This document shows positions 8,918-18,012 of a stretch of 64,000 bases of DNA, piece after piece (the stretch's first letter is position 1; each line of letters opens with the position of its first letter). The notes below the pieces were generated by a model. That model was not told where the DNA came from and made no database searches. It was given only the letters and a program-made list of their open reading frames with translations. The position numbers and the translations under genes are program-made. Source of the DNA: Rhizobiaceae bacterium (GTDB lineage: Bacteria; Pseudomonadota; Alphaproteobacteria; Rhizobiales; Rhizobiaceae); assembly GCA_019635715.1 (NCBI GenBank), contig JAHBYY010000002.1, positions 62,001 through 126,000 on the forward strand, given 5' to 3'.

Positions 8918-10009
8918 TCAAGCCGCCGCCGTCGCGGCCGGGCGCGACGCCTGGCCGATAGTCTCGAGAGGCCCGACCTCCTTCTCCAGGAGCGGCAGCA
9001 CTTCCGATCCGAAACGCTCCAGCGACCGAAGCGACCGGGCGATCGGCATATCGCCGAACTGGAAGAAGCAGTTGTAGTGAACCGGATTGAGGCGCCGGAT
9101 CTCCTCGGCCATGCGCATGGCGACGTGATGCGCATCGCCGATGATCAAATTGTCCCTAAAAGTCTCCAGTCCCGGTTCGTCGGGAAGCGGGCCGACCTTC
9201 AGGAAGGTGCCGCTGGTCTGCACGTTGGGCTCGCGCAGCGCCGACACCATGCGGCCCACGAAGCGGGCGCGCTCGGCCGCCTCCAGGGCCTCCTTGGGGC
9301 TGTCGGTCACGTGAATGTACTGCTGCAGCGCCACCGGCATCGGACGATGCGCCAGGCCGACCGAATCCCAGACCTTGCGGCCGTTGTCGACCATTTCGAA
9401 CAGCGTCTTGCTGCCTCTCCACCCGGCGGTGAAGAACGGCGTCGCGCCGCGCTTGCAAAGCGGCGCCATGATGCGCGGAGCGACGGTGGTGATGAACAGT
9501 TCCGGCAAGCGGTTGCCGGTGGGCCTGACCGTGAAGACCGTCTTGTCGGACTTGATGTATTTTCCGTCGAGACTGGCTTCGCCATGTTCCATCGCCTGCT
9601 CGAGGATGGACCAGTATTCCAGGAAGACCTCGGTCTTTTCCGCGATCGGCGCGTTGAAGTGGTCGAACTCGTAGTGCTGGTAGCCGGTGCCGACCCCGAG
9701 CACCAAACGCCCGCCGCTCAACTGGTCGACAAGGCCGATCTCCTGCGCGACCCGCATCGGGTGGTAGAGCGGCAGCACGACGACGCCGGCGCCGAGGCGA
9801 ATCGTCTTGGTGAGGCCGGCAAAGTGCGCGCACATCATCAGCGGCGAAACGCTGACCGAATAGTTGGTGAAATGGTGCTCGGCGAACCACGCGATATCGA
9901 AGCCGATCTGCTCCGCCATCGCAACCATGTCGCGAGTATTCGATATGATACCGCCGACGCCACCAGGATTGTCCTGGTACGACATCAGGTTGAAGAGACC
10001 GAGCTTCAT
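8918..10009 (-). CDS. LLM class flavin-dependent oxidoreductase (luciferase-like monooxygenase 2)
   Basis: This is a 363-residue luciferase-like monooxygenase. MKLGLFNLMSYQ opens the barrel, AWFAEHHFTNYS gives the EHHF motif, and TIRLGAGVVVLPLYHPMR and GGRLVLGVGTGYQ follow. It shares its architecture and many motifs with the LLM protein at 2115 and is evidently a paralogue. Luciferase-type enzymes are often alpha/beta heterodimers, so the two could form one complex or carry out different oxygenations. It lies 19 bp upstream of an SDR and 33 bp downstream of another. Confidence 0.9.
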   Translation of the reverse strand: MKLGLFNLMSYQDNPGGVGGIISNTRDMVAMAEQIGFDIAWFAEHHFTNYSVSVSPLMMCAHFAGLTKTIRLGAGVVVLPLYHPMRVAQEIGLVDQLSGGRLVLGVGTGYQHYEFDHFNAPIAEKTEVFLEYWSILEQAMEHGEASLDGKYIKSDKTVFTVRPTGNRLPELFITTVAPRIMAPLCKRGATPFFTAGWRGSKTLFEMVDNGRKVWDSVGLAHRPMPVALQQYIHVTDSPKEALEAAERARFVGRMVSALREPNVQTSGTFLKVGPLPDEPGLETFRDNLIIGDAHHVAMRMAEEIRRLNPVHYNCFFQFGDMPIARSLRSLERFGSEVLPLLEKEVGPLETIGQASRPAATAAA

Positions 10010-10042
10010 GTTTGGATTCCAGTCCGCAGGATGGAGTAGGGG

Positions 10043-10780
10043 TCAGGGGATGTAGTAGCCGCCGGCGGCGACGACGGTCTCGCCGACCATGTAGCGGTTG
10101 CGGTTCGAGACGAGGAACAGGATGACCTCCGCGATGTCCTCGGGCTCCGCGGCGCGGCCGAGCGGCGTTTCCGCCTCGATCGAGGGCAGGAAGCCCATGC
10201 TCTTCGCGGTTTCGGTGGCAATCGGCCCCGGCGCGACCGCGTTGACCAGGATGTTGAGCGGCGCGACTTCCAGGCCGAACGTCTTGGTCAGGCTGACCAC
10301 GGCCGCCTTGGTCGCGGCGTAGTGGCTGTTCTTCGGATGGGCCTTGAAGGCATCGATGGAGGCGATGTTGACGATGCGGCCGTCGCGTCGCGGCCTCATA
10401 TGTTCGATCGCGGCAACGGTCATGTGGTAGAGGCCGCGCACATTGACCGACAGGCTGGCGTTCCACTCGTCGTCGGTGATCTCGAAGATCGGACGGCGCG
10501 GATAGATGCCGGCATTGTTGACCAGCCCGTGGATCTCGCCGAAGGCATCGACGGCCTTGCCGAAGAGTCCGTGCGCACCGGCGCGCGTCGTCAGATCGCC
10601 GATGATCGGAACGGCCTTGCCGCCCGCCGCCGCGATTCTGTCAACCACCTTCTGGGCGGTCGCCTGGTTGACGTCCATGACCGCCACGCCAGCGCCCTGT
10701 TTGGCCAACGTCATCGCGATAGCACTGCCCAGGCCGCCTCCGGCCCCGGTCACGACAACGTTCTTACCATTCATCTCCAT
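10043..10780 (-). CDS. SDR family oxidoreductase, first gene of the long minus-strand operon
   Basis: This is a 245-residue classical SDR with GAGGGLG, NNAGIYPRR, catalytic serine in NIASIDAFK and YAATK. The start at 10780 (MEMNGKNVVVTGAGG) fits the family; an upstream in-frame ATG at 10840 would add 20 residues with no family support. The C-terminus is MVGETVVAAGGYYIP. It is the most promoter-proximal gene of the transport and oxygenase operon, with a dyad 110 bp upstream. Confidence 0.9.
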   Translation of the reverse strand: MEMNGKNVVVTGAGGGLGSAIAMTLAKQGAGVAVMDVNQATAQKVVDRIAAAGGKAVPIIGDLTTRAGAHGLFGKAVDAFGEIHGLVNNAGIYPRRPIFEITDDEWNASLSVNVRGLYHMTVAAIEHMRPRRDGRIVNIASIDAFKAHPKNSHYAATKAAVVSLTKTFGLEVAPLNILVNAVAPGPIATETAKSMGFLPSIEAETPLGRAAEPEDIAEVILFLVSNRNRYMVGETVVAAGGYYIP

Positions 10781-10889
10781 CACGCATTTTCCCTTGGCGG
10801 TTGCGAGCGTCAGCAGACTGAAACTCGCCGGAACAAGCAAACAATGAGTTCTAAAGCGCCGATGGCACAGGCTAAGCCCAGCGCTACAC

Positions 10890-10904
10890 GTTAGCTGTGC
10901 TAAC
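10890..10904. promoter_or_regulatory. Dyad GTTAGC-TGT-GCTAAC, candidate operator of the catabolic operon
   Basis: A perfect 6-bp inverted repeat with a 3-bp spacer, upstream of the SDR that starts at 10780. Its core TTAG-N5-CTAA is shared with the site at 1962-1976 and fits a LysR T-N11-A box. Confidence 0.5.
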
Positions 10905-10951
10905 CCTCCTGCGATTGCTCATGAGATGTCCGGATGATCGTCAGGCAACGC

Positions 10952-10981
10952 AAAAGGCCCGGGAGGCATGCCTCCCGGGCC
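10952..10981 (-). terminator. Rho-independent terminator after ridA
   Basis: A perfect 26-nt palindrome (13-bp arms GGCCCGGGAGGCA and complement, 10956-10981) is followed on the minus strand by TTTTG. It lies 39 bp past the ridA stop and separates the aminotransferase-ridA transcript from the long operon. Confidence 0.75.
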
Positions 10982-11019
10982 GTTTGAAAATCCGGATCGG
11001 TGAGATGTCGCGCAGGCGG

Positions 11020-11445
11020 TCAGACCGTCACGTGAAGGACCTTGTCGGCGGCCGACTTGTCGCGAACTTTCGCGATGATCGAGAGCTCCACCTTCATTTC
11101 CGGCTGCGGCAACGGCCCGATGTGGATCGTGTGCGTCGGATCGTTGCCGTCGATGTGCCTGGCGATCGTCGTCATCACGTCGTCCAGGTCATCCCGCTCC
11201 GCAACGCAGATGCCGAACTGGACGACATCGCCGAGGTCCGCGTCCACGGCGGCAAGTGCCGTCCGCAAGGTCTTCAGGCTCTGTTCGGTCTGCCCGACCG
11301 CACTCTCCACCATCTCGCGGGTGGCAAAATTGCGGCCGGACGTGTTGGAGGAATAGATCCATCCATCCGTCTTCAGTATTCGCGAGTACTTATAGAGATC
11401 TTCGAACTTGCTTCCGCTCTTCACGCGGATTCGTTGCGCGGCCAT
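11020..11445 (-). CDS. RidA/YjgF/RutC family protein
   Basis: This 141-residue Rid-family protein starts MAAQRIRVKSGSKFEDLYKY, with AGGGA 7 nt upstream. SNTSGRNF, TEQSLKTLRTALAAVDADL and MKVELSIIAKV are the family landmarks. RidA enzymes hydrolyse reactive enamines and imines. The conserved arginine that precedes the xVxxLP segment in canonical RidA appears replaced (THTIHIGPLP), which places it in a non-archetypal Rid subgroup where deaminase activity may be absent. It is 32 bp downstream of the aminotransferase, so it may process imine products or act in a Rut-like step. Confidence 0.87.
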   Translation of the reverse strand: MAAQRIRVKSGSKFEDLYKYSRILKTDGWIYSSNTSGRNFATREMVESAVGQTEQSLKTLRTALAAVDADLGDVVQFGICVAERDDLDDVMTTIARHIDGNDPTHTIHIGPLPQPEMKVELSIIAKVRDKSAADKVLHVTV

Positions 11446-11477
11446 CGTGGCATCCCTTTTCGATTGCTTGATATGAG

Positions 11478-12680
11478 TTACTTCAGCGCAGAGCAGGCTG
11501 CGCGAATTCGTTCGCAGGCGGTCCGCAGGCGGTCCGTCGCCGTGGCGAAGGAGATCCTGAAGTAGCCGTCCAGGCCGAATGCCGACCCGGGTACGACGGC
11601 GACTTCGGCGGCCTCCAGCAGATAGGCGGCCAGGTCGCCGTCCGTGGCGATCGACGTGCCGTCGGGTGCACGGCGGCCGAGCAGCGCCTTGCACGACGGG
11701 AAAAGATAGAAGGCGCCTTGCGGCGTGACGCAGGTCAGCCCGTCGGTCGCCCGCAACAGATCCAGGCACATGTCGCGGCGCGACGCGAAAACGGCGTTGC
11801 GCTCGTCGAGGAAATCCAGCGGTCCGTTGAGGCCGGCGACCGCCGCGGCCTGCGAAATGGAGCTCGCATTCGTCGTGCTCTGCGACTGGATGACGCCCAT
11901 CGCCTTGATCAGTCGCTCCGGCCCGCCGGCATAGCCGATGCGCCATCCGGTCATGGCGAACGCCTTCGAAACCCCGTTGCAGGTCAGGGTCCGCTCGGCG
12001 AGCGCCGGGACGACCGATGCGATCGTTTCGAAGCGCCAGCCGTCATAGCGGATATGCTCGTACATATCGTCGGTCAGGACGTGCACGTCGGGGTGTTCCA
12101 GCAGCACGTCGCCGAGCGCCGCCAGGTCGGCGGCGCTGTATCCGACACCGGTGGGATTGCTCGGCGAATTGAGGATCAGCCATTTGGTGCGCGGGGTTAT
12201 CGCCGCGCGCAATCGCGGCGCCGACAGTTTGAAGCCCGCATCCTCGCCGCACCCGACGAAGACCGGTGTGCCGCCGGCCAGCCGCACCATGTCCGGATAC
12301 GACACCCAGTATGGGGCGGGAATGATGACTTCGTCGCCCGGATCGAGCGTCGCGACGAGGGCGTTGTAGATCACTTGCTTGCCGCCCGTACCGACGCTGA
12401 TCTGCGACATCCGGTAGTCGAGATCGTTCTCGCGGGAGAACTTGGCGGCGATGGCGGACTTCAGCTCGTCGGTGCCGTCGACCGTGGTGTACTTCGTGTC
12501 GCCGCGATCGATGGCGGCCTTGGCCGCCGCCTTGATGTGCGTCGGCGTGTCGAAGTCCGGTTCGCCCTGCGAAAGGCCGATGACGTCCCTGCCCGCCTGC
12601 CGCAGTTCGAGCGCACGCCGCGTGATGACGAGGGTCGGAGATGCCTTGACCGAATGGAGTTTGCTCGACAGCAGATGCAT
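11478..12680 (-). CDS. Pyridoxal-phosphate-dependent aminotransferase (class I/II, AspC-like)
   Basis: This is a 400-residue fold-type I aminotransferase, opening MHLLSSKLHSVKASPTLVIT as in rhizobial AspB/AspC relatives. It has LSQGEPDFDTP, GGKQVIYNALVAT, PYWVSYPDM and SNPTGVGYS. The PLP-binding lysine lies in GVSKAFAMTGWRIGYAGG near residue 235. It probably transaminates an aspartate-like or aromatic amino acid, or an intermediate of the surrounding pathway. It is the first gene of a two-gene unit with ridA. Confidence 0.9.
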   Translation of the reverse strand: MHLLSSKLHSVKASPTLVITRRALELRQAGRDVIGLSQGEPDFDTPTHIKAAAKAAIDRGDTKYTTVDGTDELKSAIAAKFSRENDLDYRMSQISVGTGGKQVIYNALVATLDPGDEVIIPAPYWVSYPDMVRLAGGTPVFVGCGEDAGFKLSAPRLRAAITPRTKWLILNSPSNPTGVGYSAADLAALGDVLLEHPDVHVLTDDMYEHIRYDGWRFETIASVVPALAERTLTCNGVSKAFAMTGWRIGYAGGPERLIKAMGVIQSQSTTNASSISQAAAVAGLNGPLDFLDERNAVFASRRDMCLDLLRATDGLTCVTPQGAFYLFPSCKALLGRRAPDGTSIATDGDLAAYLLEAAEVAVVPGSAFGLDGYFRISFATATDRLRTACERIRAACSALK

Positions 12681-12774
12681 GAAGTTCGTTCCCGACGCGC
12701 CGGTGCTGAGCGACTATGTCGAAGGAACAAGGGATAGAAAACCTCAGCGATCATGGCTTCAGAGGTCATGATTC

Positions 12775-13710
12775 CTATACCTTTGGCAGGCGCCGGCGCG
12801 CTTCGGCCGATGAGGTCGCGGCGCGCTGTTCACCGCCTCGGACGGCTTCAGGTGCTTCCGAGGCGATCCTGCAGAACGCCTCGACCACGGCGATCCGCGG
12901 CGAGCTGCGTTGCCAGAAGAGTCCGACCTGCCGGACGGGCGCGGGCTTCGGCAAGGGTATCTTCTGGATACGCAGGCCCGACGGCCAGGGCTCGGCCCAG
13001 TCGGGAACGACGGCCACGCCGAGTTCGCTGTCGACCATCACGGCGATCGCCTCGATCGCGTCGAGTTCGAACCGGTCGTTCGTTGCGATGCGCTGCGACC
13101 GCAGATAGCGGTCGACCAGCCGGCCGCCCCAATAGCGTCGGTCGTAGCGGATGAAGGGGTAGCGCCGGATGATGTCGAGGGCCTCGCCGCTGACCGACGC
13201 AGGCGCCAGCAGGATGAAGGGCTCGCTGCGCAGCGGCTTCCACAGGAACGACTTGGAGAAGGTGAACGGCGGTTGAACCATCACCGCCACGTCGAGCTCG
13301 CCGTCGACCACCTGATGGTAAAGCTCGGGCGACCTGCCCGGCTCCAGATAGACGTCGATGGCTGCATAGGTCTTGACCATCCGCTTCAGGATGGACGGCA
13401 TCATGCCGGTGATGGCGCTCGATATGGCTCCGATCCGCAGTTCTCCCCGCGGATAGCCGTCGCCCGCCACCACGCTCAGCGCGCCGATCTCGGAAAGCAG
13501 GTGCGGGGCCCGGGCGGCGATTGCCGCGCCGGCCGCCGTCGGGATGACGTTGCGCCCGGCGCGGGTCACCAGGGAGGCCCCCAGTTCCTGCTCGAGCGTA
13601 TGGATCCGCAATGCGATTGCCGCGGGGGTGAGGTTCATGGCGCGGGCAGCCCCGGCGAGGGAGCCTTCGCGCACGACCGTGACCAAGGTTTCCAGGAACC
13701 GGGTATCCAT
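12775..13710 (-). CDS. LysR family transcriptional regulator
   Basis: This is a 311-residue LysR-type regulator. The N-terminal helix-turn-helix spans about residues 3-60 ([20 protein letters not shown], then [18 protein letters not shown]). The C-terminal periplasmic-binding-like effector domain follows ([18 protein letters not shown] onwards). It is divergent from the SDR-RraA pair across a 93-bp region with a TGAAA-N8-TTTCA palindrome. It is a good candidate for controlling that pair and perhaps the whole cluster. Confidence 0.92.
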   Translation of the reverse strand: MDTRFLETLVTVVREGSLAGAARAMNLTPAAIALRIHTLEQELGASLVTRAGRNVIPTAAGAAIAARAPHLLSEIGALSVVAGDGYPRGELRIGAISSAITGMMPSILKRMVKTYAAIDVYLEPGRSPELYHQVVDGELDVAVMVQPPFTFSKSFLWKPLRSEPFILLAPASVSGEALDIIRRYPFIRYDRRYWGGRLVDRYLRSQRIATNDRFELDAIEAIAVMVDSELGVAVVPDWAEPWPSGLRIQKIPLPKPAPVRQVGLFWQRSSPRIAVVEAFCRIASEAPEAVRGGEQRAATSSAEARRRLPKV

Positions 13711-13726
13711 CGGTTTTCCTATCGAT

Positions 13727-13744
13727 TGAAACCACAGTATTTCA
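13727..13744. promoter_or_regulatory. Palindrome TGAAA-N8-TTTCA in the LysR/SDR divergent region
   Basis: A 5-bp inverted repeat with an 8-bp spacer, 17-34 bp upstream of the LysR start. It also contains a T-N11-A match (13727-13739). This is the position expected for LysR autoregulation and divergent activation. Confidence 0.4.
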
Positions 13745-13803
13745 CATTTTCTTTTCGACTCGTCGATGCGACACTGGAGAAATCAACATCGCGGAGGTCG
13801 GAT

Positions 13804-14589
13804 TTGGATCTGGGATTGAACGGCAAGGTGGCGCTGGTCCTCGGCGGCGGCGGCGGGCTGGGCAGCGCCATTGCGCGATCGCTGGCGTCCGAGGGGGCTA
13901 GGGTCGCGGTCGGGGACCTGTCGAAGGAAGCGGCGGATCAGACCGTCGCGGCCGTCAGGGATGGCGGCGGCGAGGCGCTCGCCCTGGCCTGGGACCTTGG
14001 CGATCTCGCTGCGATCGCCCCGAACATCGAACTGGTGGAAAAGCATCTCGGCGCCGTCGACGTTCTGGTGAACATCACCGGCGGCCCCCCGCCGACGCTC
14101 GTTTCGGGTCAGGATCCGGCGGTTTGGCGAAAGCATTTCGATGCCATGGTGCTGTCGGTGGTGGCGATCGCCGACGCGGTCCTTCCGGGCATGCAGGCAC
14201 GTCGCTGGGGACGCATCATCACGTCGACGTCTTCCGGCGTCGTCGCGCCGATCCCGAACCTTGGCCTGTCGAATGCGCTTCGACTGTCCCTGGTCGGATG
14301 GTCGAAGACCTTGGCGGGCGAAGTCGGCCGCGACGGCATCACCTGCAACGTCGTCGTGCCGGGACGCATCGCGACCCGGCGCATCGCCTTCCTCGACGAG
14401 CAGAAGGCGAAGCGCGAGGGCCGCAGTGTTGCCGAGGTATCCGCCCAGAGCGAGGCGTCCATTCCGCTGAGGCGCTACGGCACGCCGCAGGAATATGCCG
14501 ACGTCGTTGCGTTCCTGGCCTCCGATCGCGCTTCCTATGTAACCGGTTCCGTTGTCCGCATCGATGGCGGCCTCATCCCAAGCACATGA
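13804..14589 (+). CDS. SDR family protein with non-canonical active site
   Basis: This is a 261-residue SDR-fold protein. The start is a TTG at 13804 with GGAGG 6 nt upstream; the protein then begins with the [19 protein letters not shown] cofactor region. [13 protein letters not shown] supplies the serine, but the position of the catalytic Y-x3-K reads SNALR (S-x3-R) within [20 protein letters not shown]. Such LSNxxR members exist in the FabG-like superfamily, and their chemistry is unclear. The ATG of the RraA-like gene overlaps the stop codon (ATGA), so the two are translationally coupled. Confidence 0.88.
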   Translation: MDLGLNGKVALVLGGGGGLGSAIARSLASEGARVAVGDLSKEAADQTVAAVRDGGGEALALAWDLGDLAAIAPNIELVEKHLGAVDVLVNITGGPPPTLVSGQDPAVWRKHFDAMVLSVVAIADAVLPGMQARRWGRIITSTSSGVVAPIPNLGLSNALRLSLVGWSKTLAGEVGRDGITCNVVVPGRIATRRIAFLDEQKAKREGRSVAEVSAQSEASIPLRRYGTPQEYADVVAFLASDRASYVTGSVVRIDGGLIPST

Positions 14590-15317
14590 CCACAGGCGAA
14601 ACCATCATGACCGACGACACCGAAGCCTTCGACATCCTGCGGCGCGTTTCGACCGCGACCATCACCACGGTGCTTTTGAAGAAGGGGCTCCGGTCCGTCT
14701 GGGTGCGGGGCGCCAAGCCGCTGACGCCGGGCAGGGAGCGCATCGTCGGGCGGGCCTTCACCCTCCGTTTCGTTCCGGCGCGCGAAGACCTCGCTACGCC
14801 CGCCTCCTGGGCGTCACCCATCTCCACGCGGGCGGCGATCGAACAGATGCCCGAGGGATGCATCGCGGTCGTCGATGCCATGGGAGTCAAGGATGCCGGC
14901 ATCTTCGGCGACATCCTGTGCGCGCGCATGAGCCAGCGCAAGGTGGCGGCGCTGGTCACCGACGGCGTGATCCGCGACCTCGTCGGGGTGCTCTCGACGG
15001 GGCTGCCGGTCTGGGCGGACGGCTACGCGGCACCGCCGTCGGTGGCCGGCCTGACATTCGTCGGCTGGCAGGAGGCGATCGGCTGCGGCGGCGTCGCGGT
15101 TTTTCCCGACGACGTGATCGTTCTCGATCAGGACGGCGCGGTCCTGATCCCGCAGGCCCTTCTGCAGGATGTGCTCGCAGAAGCGGCGGAGCAGGAGCGC
15201 ATGGAAGACTGGATCATGAGCGAGGTCGGGCGCGGCGTTCCGCTGCCGGGGCTCTATCCGATGAACGAGGCGACGAAGGCCCGCTATCTGGAATTCAAGA
15301 AGCGCGCCGTAGCGTGA
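14586..15317 (+). CDS. RraA-like / 4-hydroxy-4-methyl-2-oxoglutarate aldolase family protein
   Basis: This is a 243-residue RraA-fold protein. It has [20 protein letters not shown] and TDGVIRDL, the latter containing the Arg-Asp pair used by HMG/CHA aldolases for pyruvate enolate chemistry and metal binding. The family cleaves 4-hydroxy-2-oxo acids to pyruvate or decarboxylates oxaloacetate; a minority act as RNase E inhibitors. The start at 14586 overlaps the SDR stop; an internal ATG at 14607 is the alternative. The catabolic context favours an aldolase or decarboxylase role. Confidence 0.85.
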   Translation: MTTGETIMTDDTEAFDILRRVSTATITTVLLKKGLRSVWVRGAKPLTPGRERIVGRAFTLRFVPAREDLATPASWASPISTRAAIEQMPEGCIAVVDAMGVKDAGIFGDILCARMSQRKVAALVTDGVIRDLVGVLSTGLPVWADGYAAPPSVAGLTFVGWQEAIGCGGVAVFPDDVIVLDQDGAVLIPQALLQDVLAEAAEQERMEDWIMSEVGRGVPLPGLYPMNEATKARYLEFKKRAVA

Positions 15318-15426
15318 AGCTGGCACGGTCGGCGCCGCTGCCGGCCGGATCACTCTTATTTTGCTGTCCGGACGACGGCACGATCGAGTATGCGTGTCCC
15401 AGCGGAGGGAGAGGCTCGACAACAGA

Positions 15427-16449
15427 ATGAGAGAATTGCGGAATTCGGCGGAGCTGAACAGTTCGGAACAGGCGGGCCGTCTGCTGTCCGGAGCGATCGG
15501 TTCCCGGAAAGCCGAACGCCAGGCTCCCAAGCTGCCGCCGCTCAATCTTTTCCGGGTCTTCGACGCCGCCGCGCGCCATCACAGCTTTCGTCTCGCCGCC
15601 GACGAGCTTTGCGTGACGCCGTCGGCGGTCAGCCAGCAGATCAGACAGCTCGAGGACTATTTCGGGGTGCGCTTGTTCCGCCGCATGCCGCGAAGCGTCG
15701 AGCTCACCCGCGACGGCACGATCCTGGCCGATGTCGTGCAGGAAGCCCTGACCATGCTGGTTCACGGCTGCGGCCGGCTGTTCGATCCGGACGCGTCGGT
15801 GATCCTGTGCATCAACACGTCGACCTCGCTCGCCAACCGCTGGCTGGTCAGCCATCTCAAGGGCTTCATGCAGGAGCATCCGCAGATCAAGATCACGCTG
15901 CTGGCGTCGAACGATCCGGTCGATTTCAGGCGGCAGGATATCGACGTTGCCATCCGCTGGGGCAAGAACGACTGGAAATCGGACGTCTTTGCCGAGCGCC
16001 TGACGCGGGACTACCATTTTCCGGTGTGCAGCCCCGGCTATCGGGATGAGATCGACCTGCGAACGCCGCAATGCCTGTCGCGGGCGACGGTGCTGCACGA
16101 GGTCCATGGCAGTGCCTGGACCACCTGGTTCACGACGACCGACAGCCAGTCGCAGACCTTTCGCGACACGCTCTATTTCGGCGACGCCGCCTTGATGCTC
16201 GAGGCGGCCGTGGCGAACCAGGGCGTTTGTCTGACCAACTATCTGCTGGCGGAGAAGGACCTGGCCACCGGCCGGCTGATCGCTCCGTTCGAAACCGTCT
16301 TCGACCTGGAGGATGAAGGCTACTACATCCTGACCAGCGTGGATTTTGCCAACAAGCCGGCCGTCGAGACACTCCGCACCTGGCTCAAGCGGGAAGCCGA
16401 CGCGACCGTCATGTCGGCGACCAGCGACCTCAGGCCTCCCGCCCGCTGA
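15427..16449 (+). CDS. LysR family transcriptional regulator, GcvA-like
   Basis: This is a 340-residue LysR regulator. After a 35-residue N-terminal extension, the DNA-binding domain reads LPPLNLFRVFDAAARHHSFR, then VTPSAVSQQIRQLEDYFGVRLF, the form typical of the GcvA subgroup. The effector domain contains NTSTSLANRWLVSHLKGF and DFRRQDIDVAIRWGKNDW. ATG 15427 is preferred over the TTG-initiated extension at 15361. It is transcribed in the same direction as the RraA-like gene, 109 bp downstream, and could be a second regulator of the cluster. Confidence 0.9.
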   Translation: MRELRNSAELNSSEQAGRLLSGAIGSRKAERQAPKLPPLNLFRVFDAAARHHSFRLAADELCVTPSAVSQQIRQLEDYFGVRLFRRMPRSVELTRDGTILADVVQEALTMLVHGCGRLFDPDASVILCINTSTSLANRWLVSHLKGFMQEHPQIKITLLASNDPVDFRRQDIDVAIRWGKNDWKSDVFAERLTRDYHFPVCSPGYRDEIDLRTPQCLSRATVLHEVHGSAWTTWFTTTDSQSQTFRDTLYFGDAALMLEAAVANQGVCLTNYLLAEKDLATGRLIAPFETVFDLEDEGYYILTSVDFANKPAVETLRTWLKREADATVMSATSDLRPPAR

Positions 16450-16463
16450 ACGGTGCGGAATGT

Positions 16464-16498
16464 GCCGGGGGACTGGCGCGCCAGGCCGCTCCCCCGGC
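16464..16498. terminator. Hairpin between convergent lysR and gapR
   Basis: GCCGGGGGA / TCCCCCGGC arms flank an inner CTGGCGCGCCAG palindrome. The position between convergent stops suggests a bidirectional transcription barrier, but no U-run is present. Confidence 0.4.
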
Positions 16499-16522
16499 CA
16501 CGGTCGCCGGCCTCGGAATCTG

Positions 16523-16783
16523 TCAGGCCATGCCCAGGGCAGCCATGTAGAGGTCGAGGATCGCCTCCTCTTCCTGCCGCTCGTTGGCGTCCTTCTTGCG
16601 CAAGCGGATGATGGTGCGCACGGCCTTGGTATCGAAGCCCGTGCCCTTCATCTCGGCATAGACGTCCTTGATGTCGTCGGCGATCGTCTGCTTCTCCTCC
16701 TCCAGGCGCTCGATGCGCTCGATGAAGGCCTTGAGCTGGCCCGCCGCAACGGTCTGGCTGCTCTCGGTGATGTCCTCGGCCAT
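16523..16783 (-). CDS. gapR: GapR family DNA-binding protein (DUF2312)
   Basis: This is an 86-residue, highly charged alpha-helical protein. The [20 protein letters not shown] coiled-coil, the [17 protein letters not shown] basic segment and the [17 protein letters not shown]-terminus match the DUF2312/GapR family. In Caulobacter GapR binds AT-rich, overtwisted DNA ahead of the replication and transcription machinery, stimulates topoisomerases and is important for chromosome structure. The length is the normal family length. Restriction of the family mainly to Alphaproteobacteria supports the taxonomic call. Confidence 0.9.
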   Translation of the reverse strand: MAEDITESSQTVAAGQLKAFIERIERLEEEKQTIADDIKDVYAEMKGTGFDTKAVRTIIRLRKKDANERQEEEAILDLYMAALGMA

Positions 16784-16887
16784 GATGGTCTCCGATTGTT
16801 GGTAGGCGTGCCTGCCCGAGTCGGCGCGGGCGCGAAAGAGCCGGCTCGATGCCTCAGCAGGACCCGCCGGTCAAGCCGGAGTCTCGA

Positions 16888-17196
16888 TCAGTGATCCTTG
16901 GGCTTGGCCGCCTGGAACGCCGCGCGCTGCTCGGCCGATGCCTCGGTCTGGTGGCGTGCCCGCCATTCGGCATAGGGCATGCCGTAGACGATCTCGCGCG
17001 ACTGCTCCTTGTCGAGCGCCACGCCGGCGCCATCGGCCGCCTCGCGATACCAGTTCGACAGGCAGTTGCGGCAGAACCCGGCGAGGTTCATCAGATCGAT
17101 GTTCTGCACGTCGCTCCGCTCGCGCAGGTGGTCCAGAAGCCGGCGGAACGCCGCCGCCTCGAAGTCGCGCTTCTGGTCTTCCGAAAGAGTGGTCAT
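16888..17196 (-). CDS. DUF1244 domain-containing protein
   Basis: This is a 102-residue soluble protein matching DUF1244. It has FEAAAFRRLLDHLRERSDVQ, NIDLMNLAGFCRNCLSNWY with two conserved cysteines, and YGMPYAEWRA. The function is unknown; a metal or Fe-S site at the C-x2-C pair is conceivable. It lies 12 bp upstream of the next minus-strand gene and belongs to a block conserved in Rhizobiales. Confidence 0.88.
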   Translation of the reverse strand: MTTLSEDQKRDFEAAAFRRLLDHLRERSDVQNIDLMNLAGFCRNCLSNWYREAADGAGVALDKEQSREIVYGMPYAEWRARHQTEASAEQRAAFQAAKPKDH

Positions 17197-17208
17197 CGCA
17201 TCGGTCCT

Positions 17209-18012
17209 CTACATCGGCCCCGTCCGCGAGCCGAACATCCTCACCTGATGTATATCGGATCGGCGGTTGACGGCGTCAACGATCGGCGCCAGCCGTTCCG
17301 CCCAGGCCTCGGCGCCCGCCTCGTCGGCGATCAGGTCCTGGCGGATCTCGATCAGCGCATGCGCGAACCCGTTGACGATCGCATGCCGATACATCGTGTC
17401 GCCCCTCAGCGCCCCGTCATAGGGCTCGTTGTCGCCGACGACGAGGTCCCGGTCGCGCCCCAGCAGCTCGATCAGCGGCCGGGCGGCGCGATCGTCGAGA
17501 TCCCAGAGGATGCCGGCATGCCAGGGACGCGGACGTCCCTGCATGACCGGCGTGAAGGAGTGGATGGAGACGATCAGCGGCGGACCGCCGCTTTCGTGGG
17601 CGACCGAGGCCACAGCCGCCGACACGGCATCGTGATAGGGACGGTAGAACATGTCGAGCCGGCGCTCCCGCTCCGCCTCCGGCATCGGATAGTTGGCCGG
17701 CACCACCGTGCCGTCGTAGAGCTGGCGGATCAGCGTCGGATCGTCCTCGCCGCGGTTCGGATCGATCAGCAGGCGCGAATAGGCCGCCATCACGGCCGGC
17801 ACGCCGAGGCGCCGCGCCAGGCTGCGCGTCACCGCTTCGACGCCGATGTCGTAGGCGATGTGGCGGCCGAACTCCGCCGGCGGCAGGCCGAGATCGCCAT
17901 ACTCCTCCGGCAGGTCGCGGCGGGCATGGTCGGCCACCAGCACGACGCCGGTCGAGCGTCTCCCTTCGACGAGAACGACCGGGTCGAAGAGTGCGCTGCG
18001 GGTCATGGACAT
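17209..18012 (-). CDS. N-formylglutamate amidohydrolase family protein
   Basis: This protein of about 267 residues belongs to the N-formylglutamate deformylase (HutG-like) family. It has VLVADHARRDLPEEYGDLGL, then AYSRLLIDPNRG, LIVSIHSFTPVMQGRPRPWH with metal-binding histidines, and FAHALIEIRQDLI. The family removes formyl groups from formylglutamate, but this chromosomal relative is not in a histidine utilisation operon, so the true substrate may differ. Several in-frame starts are possible (18039, 18012, 18006); 18012 gives the usual length. Confidence 0.85.
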   Translation of the reverse strand: MSMTRSALFDPVVLVEGRRSTGVVLVADHARRDLPEEYGDLGLPPAEFGRHIAYDIGVEAVTRSLARRLGVPAVMAAYSRLLIDPNRGEDDPTLIRQLYDGTVVPANYPMPEAERERRLDMFYRPYHDAVSAAVASVAHESGGPPLIVSIHSFTPVMQGRPRPWHAGILWDLDDRAARPLIELLGRDRDLVVGDNEPYDGALRGDTMYRHAIVNGFAHALIEIRQDLIADEAGAEAWAERLAPIVDAVNRRSDIHQVRMFGSRTGPM

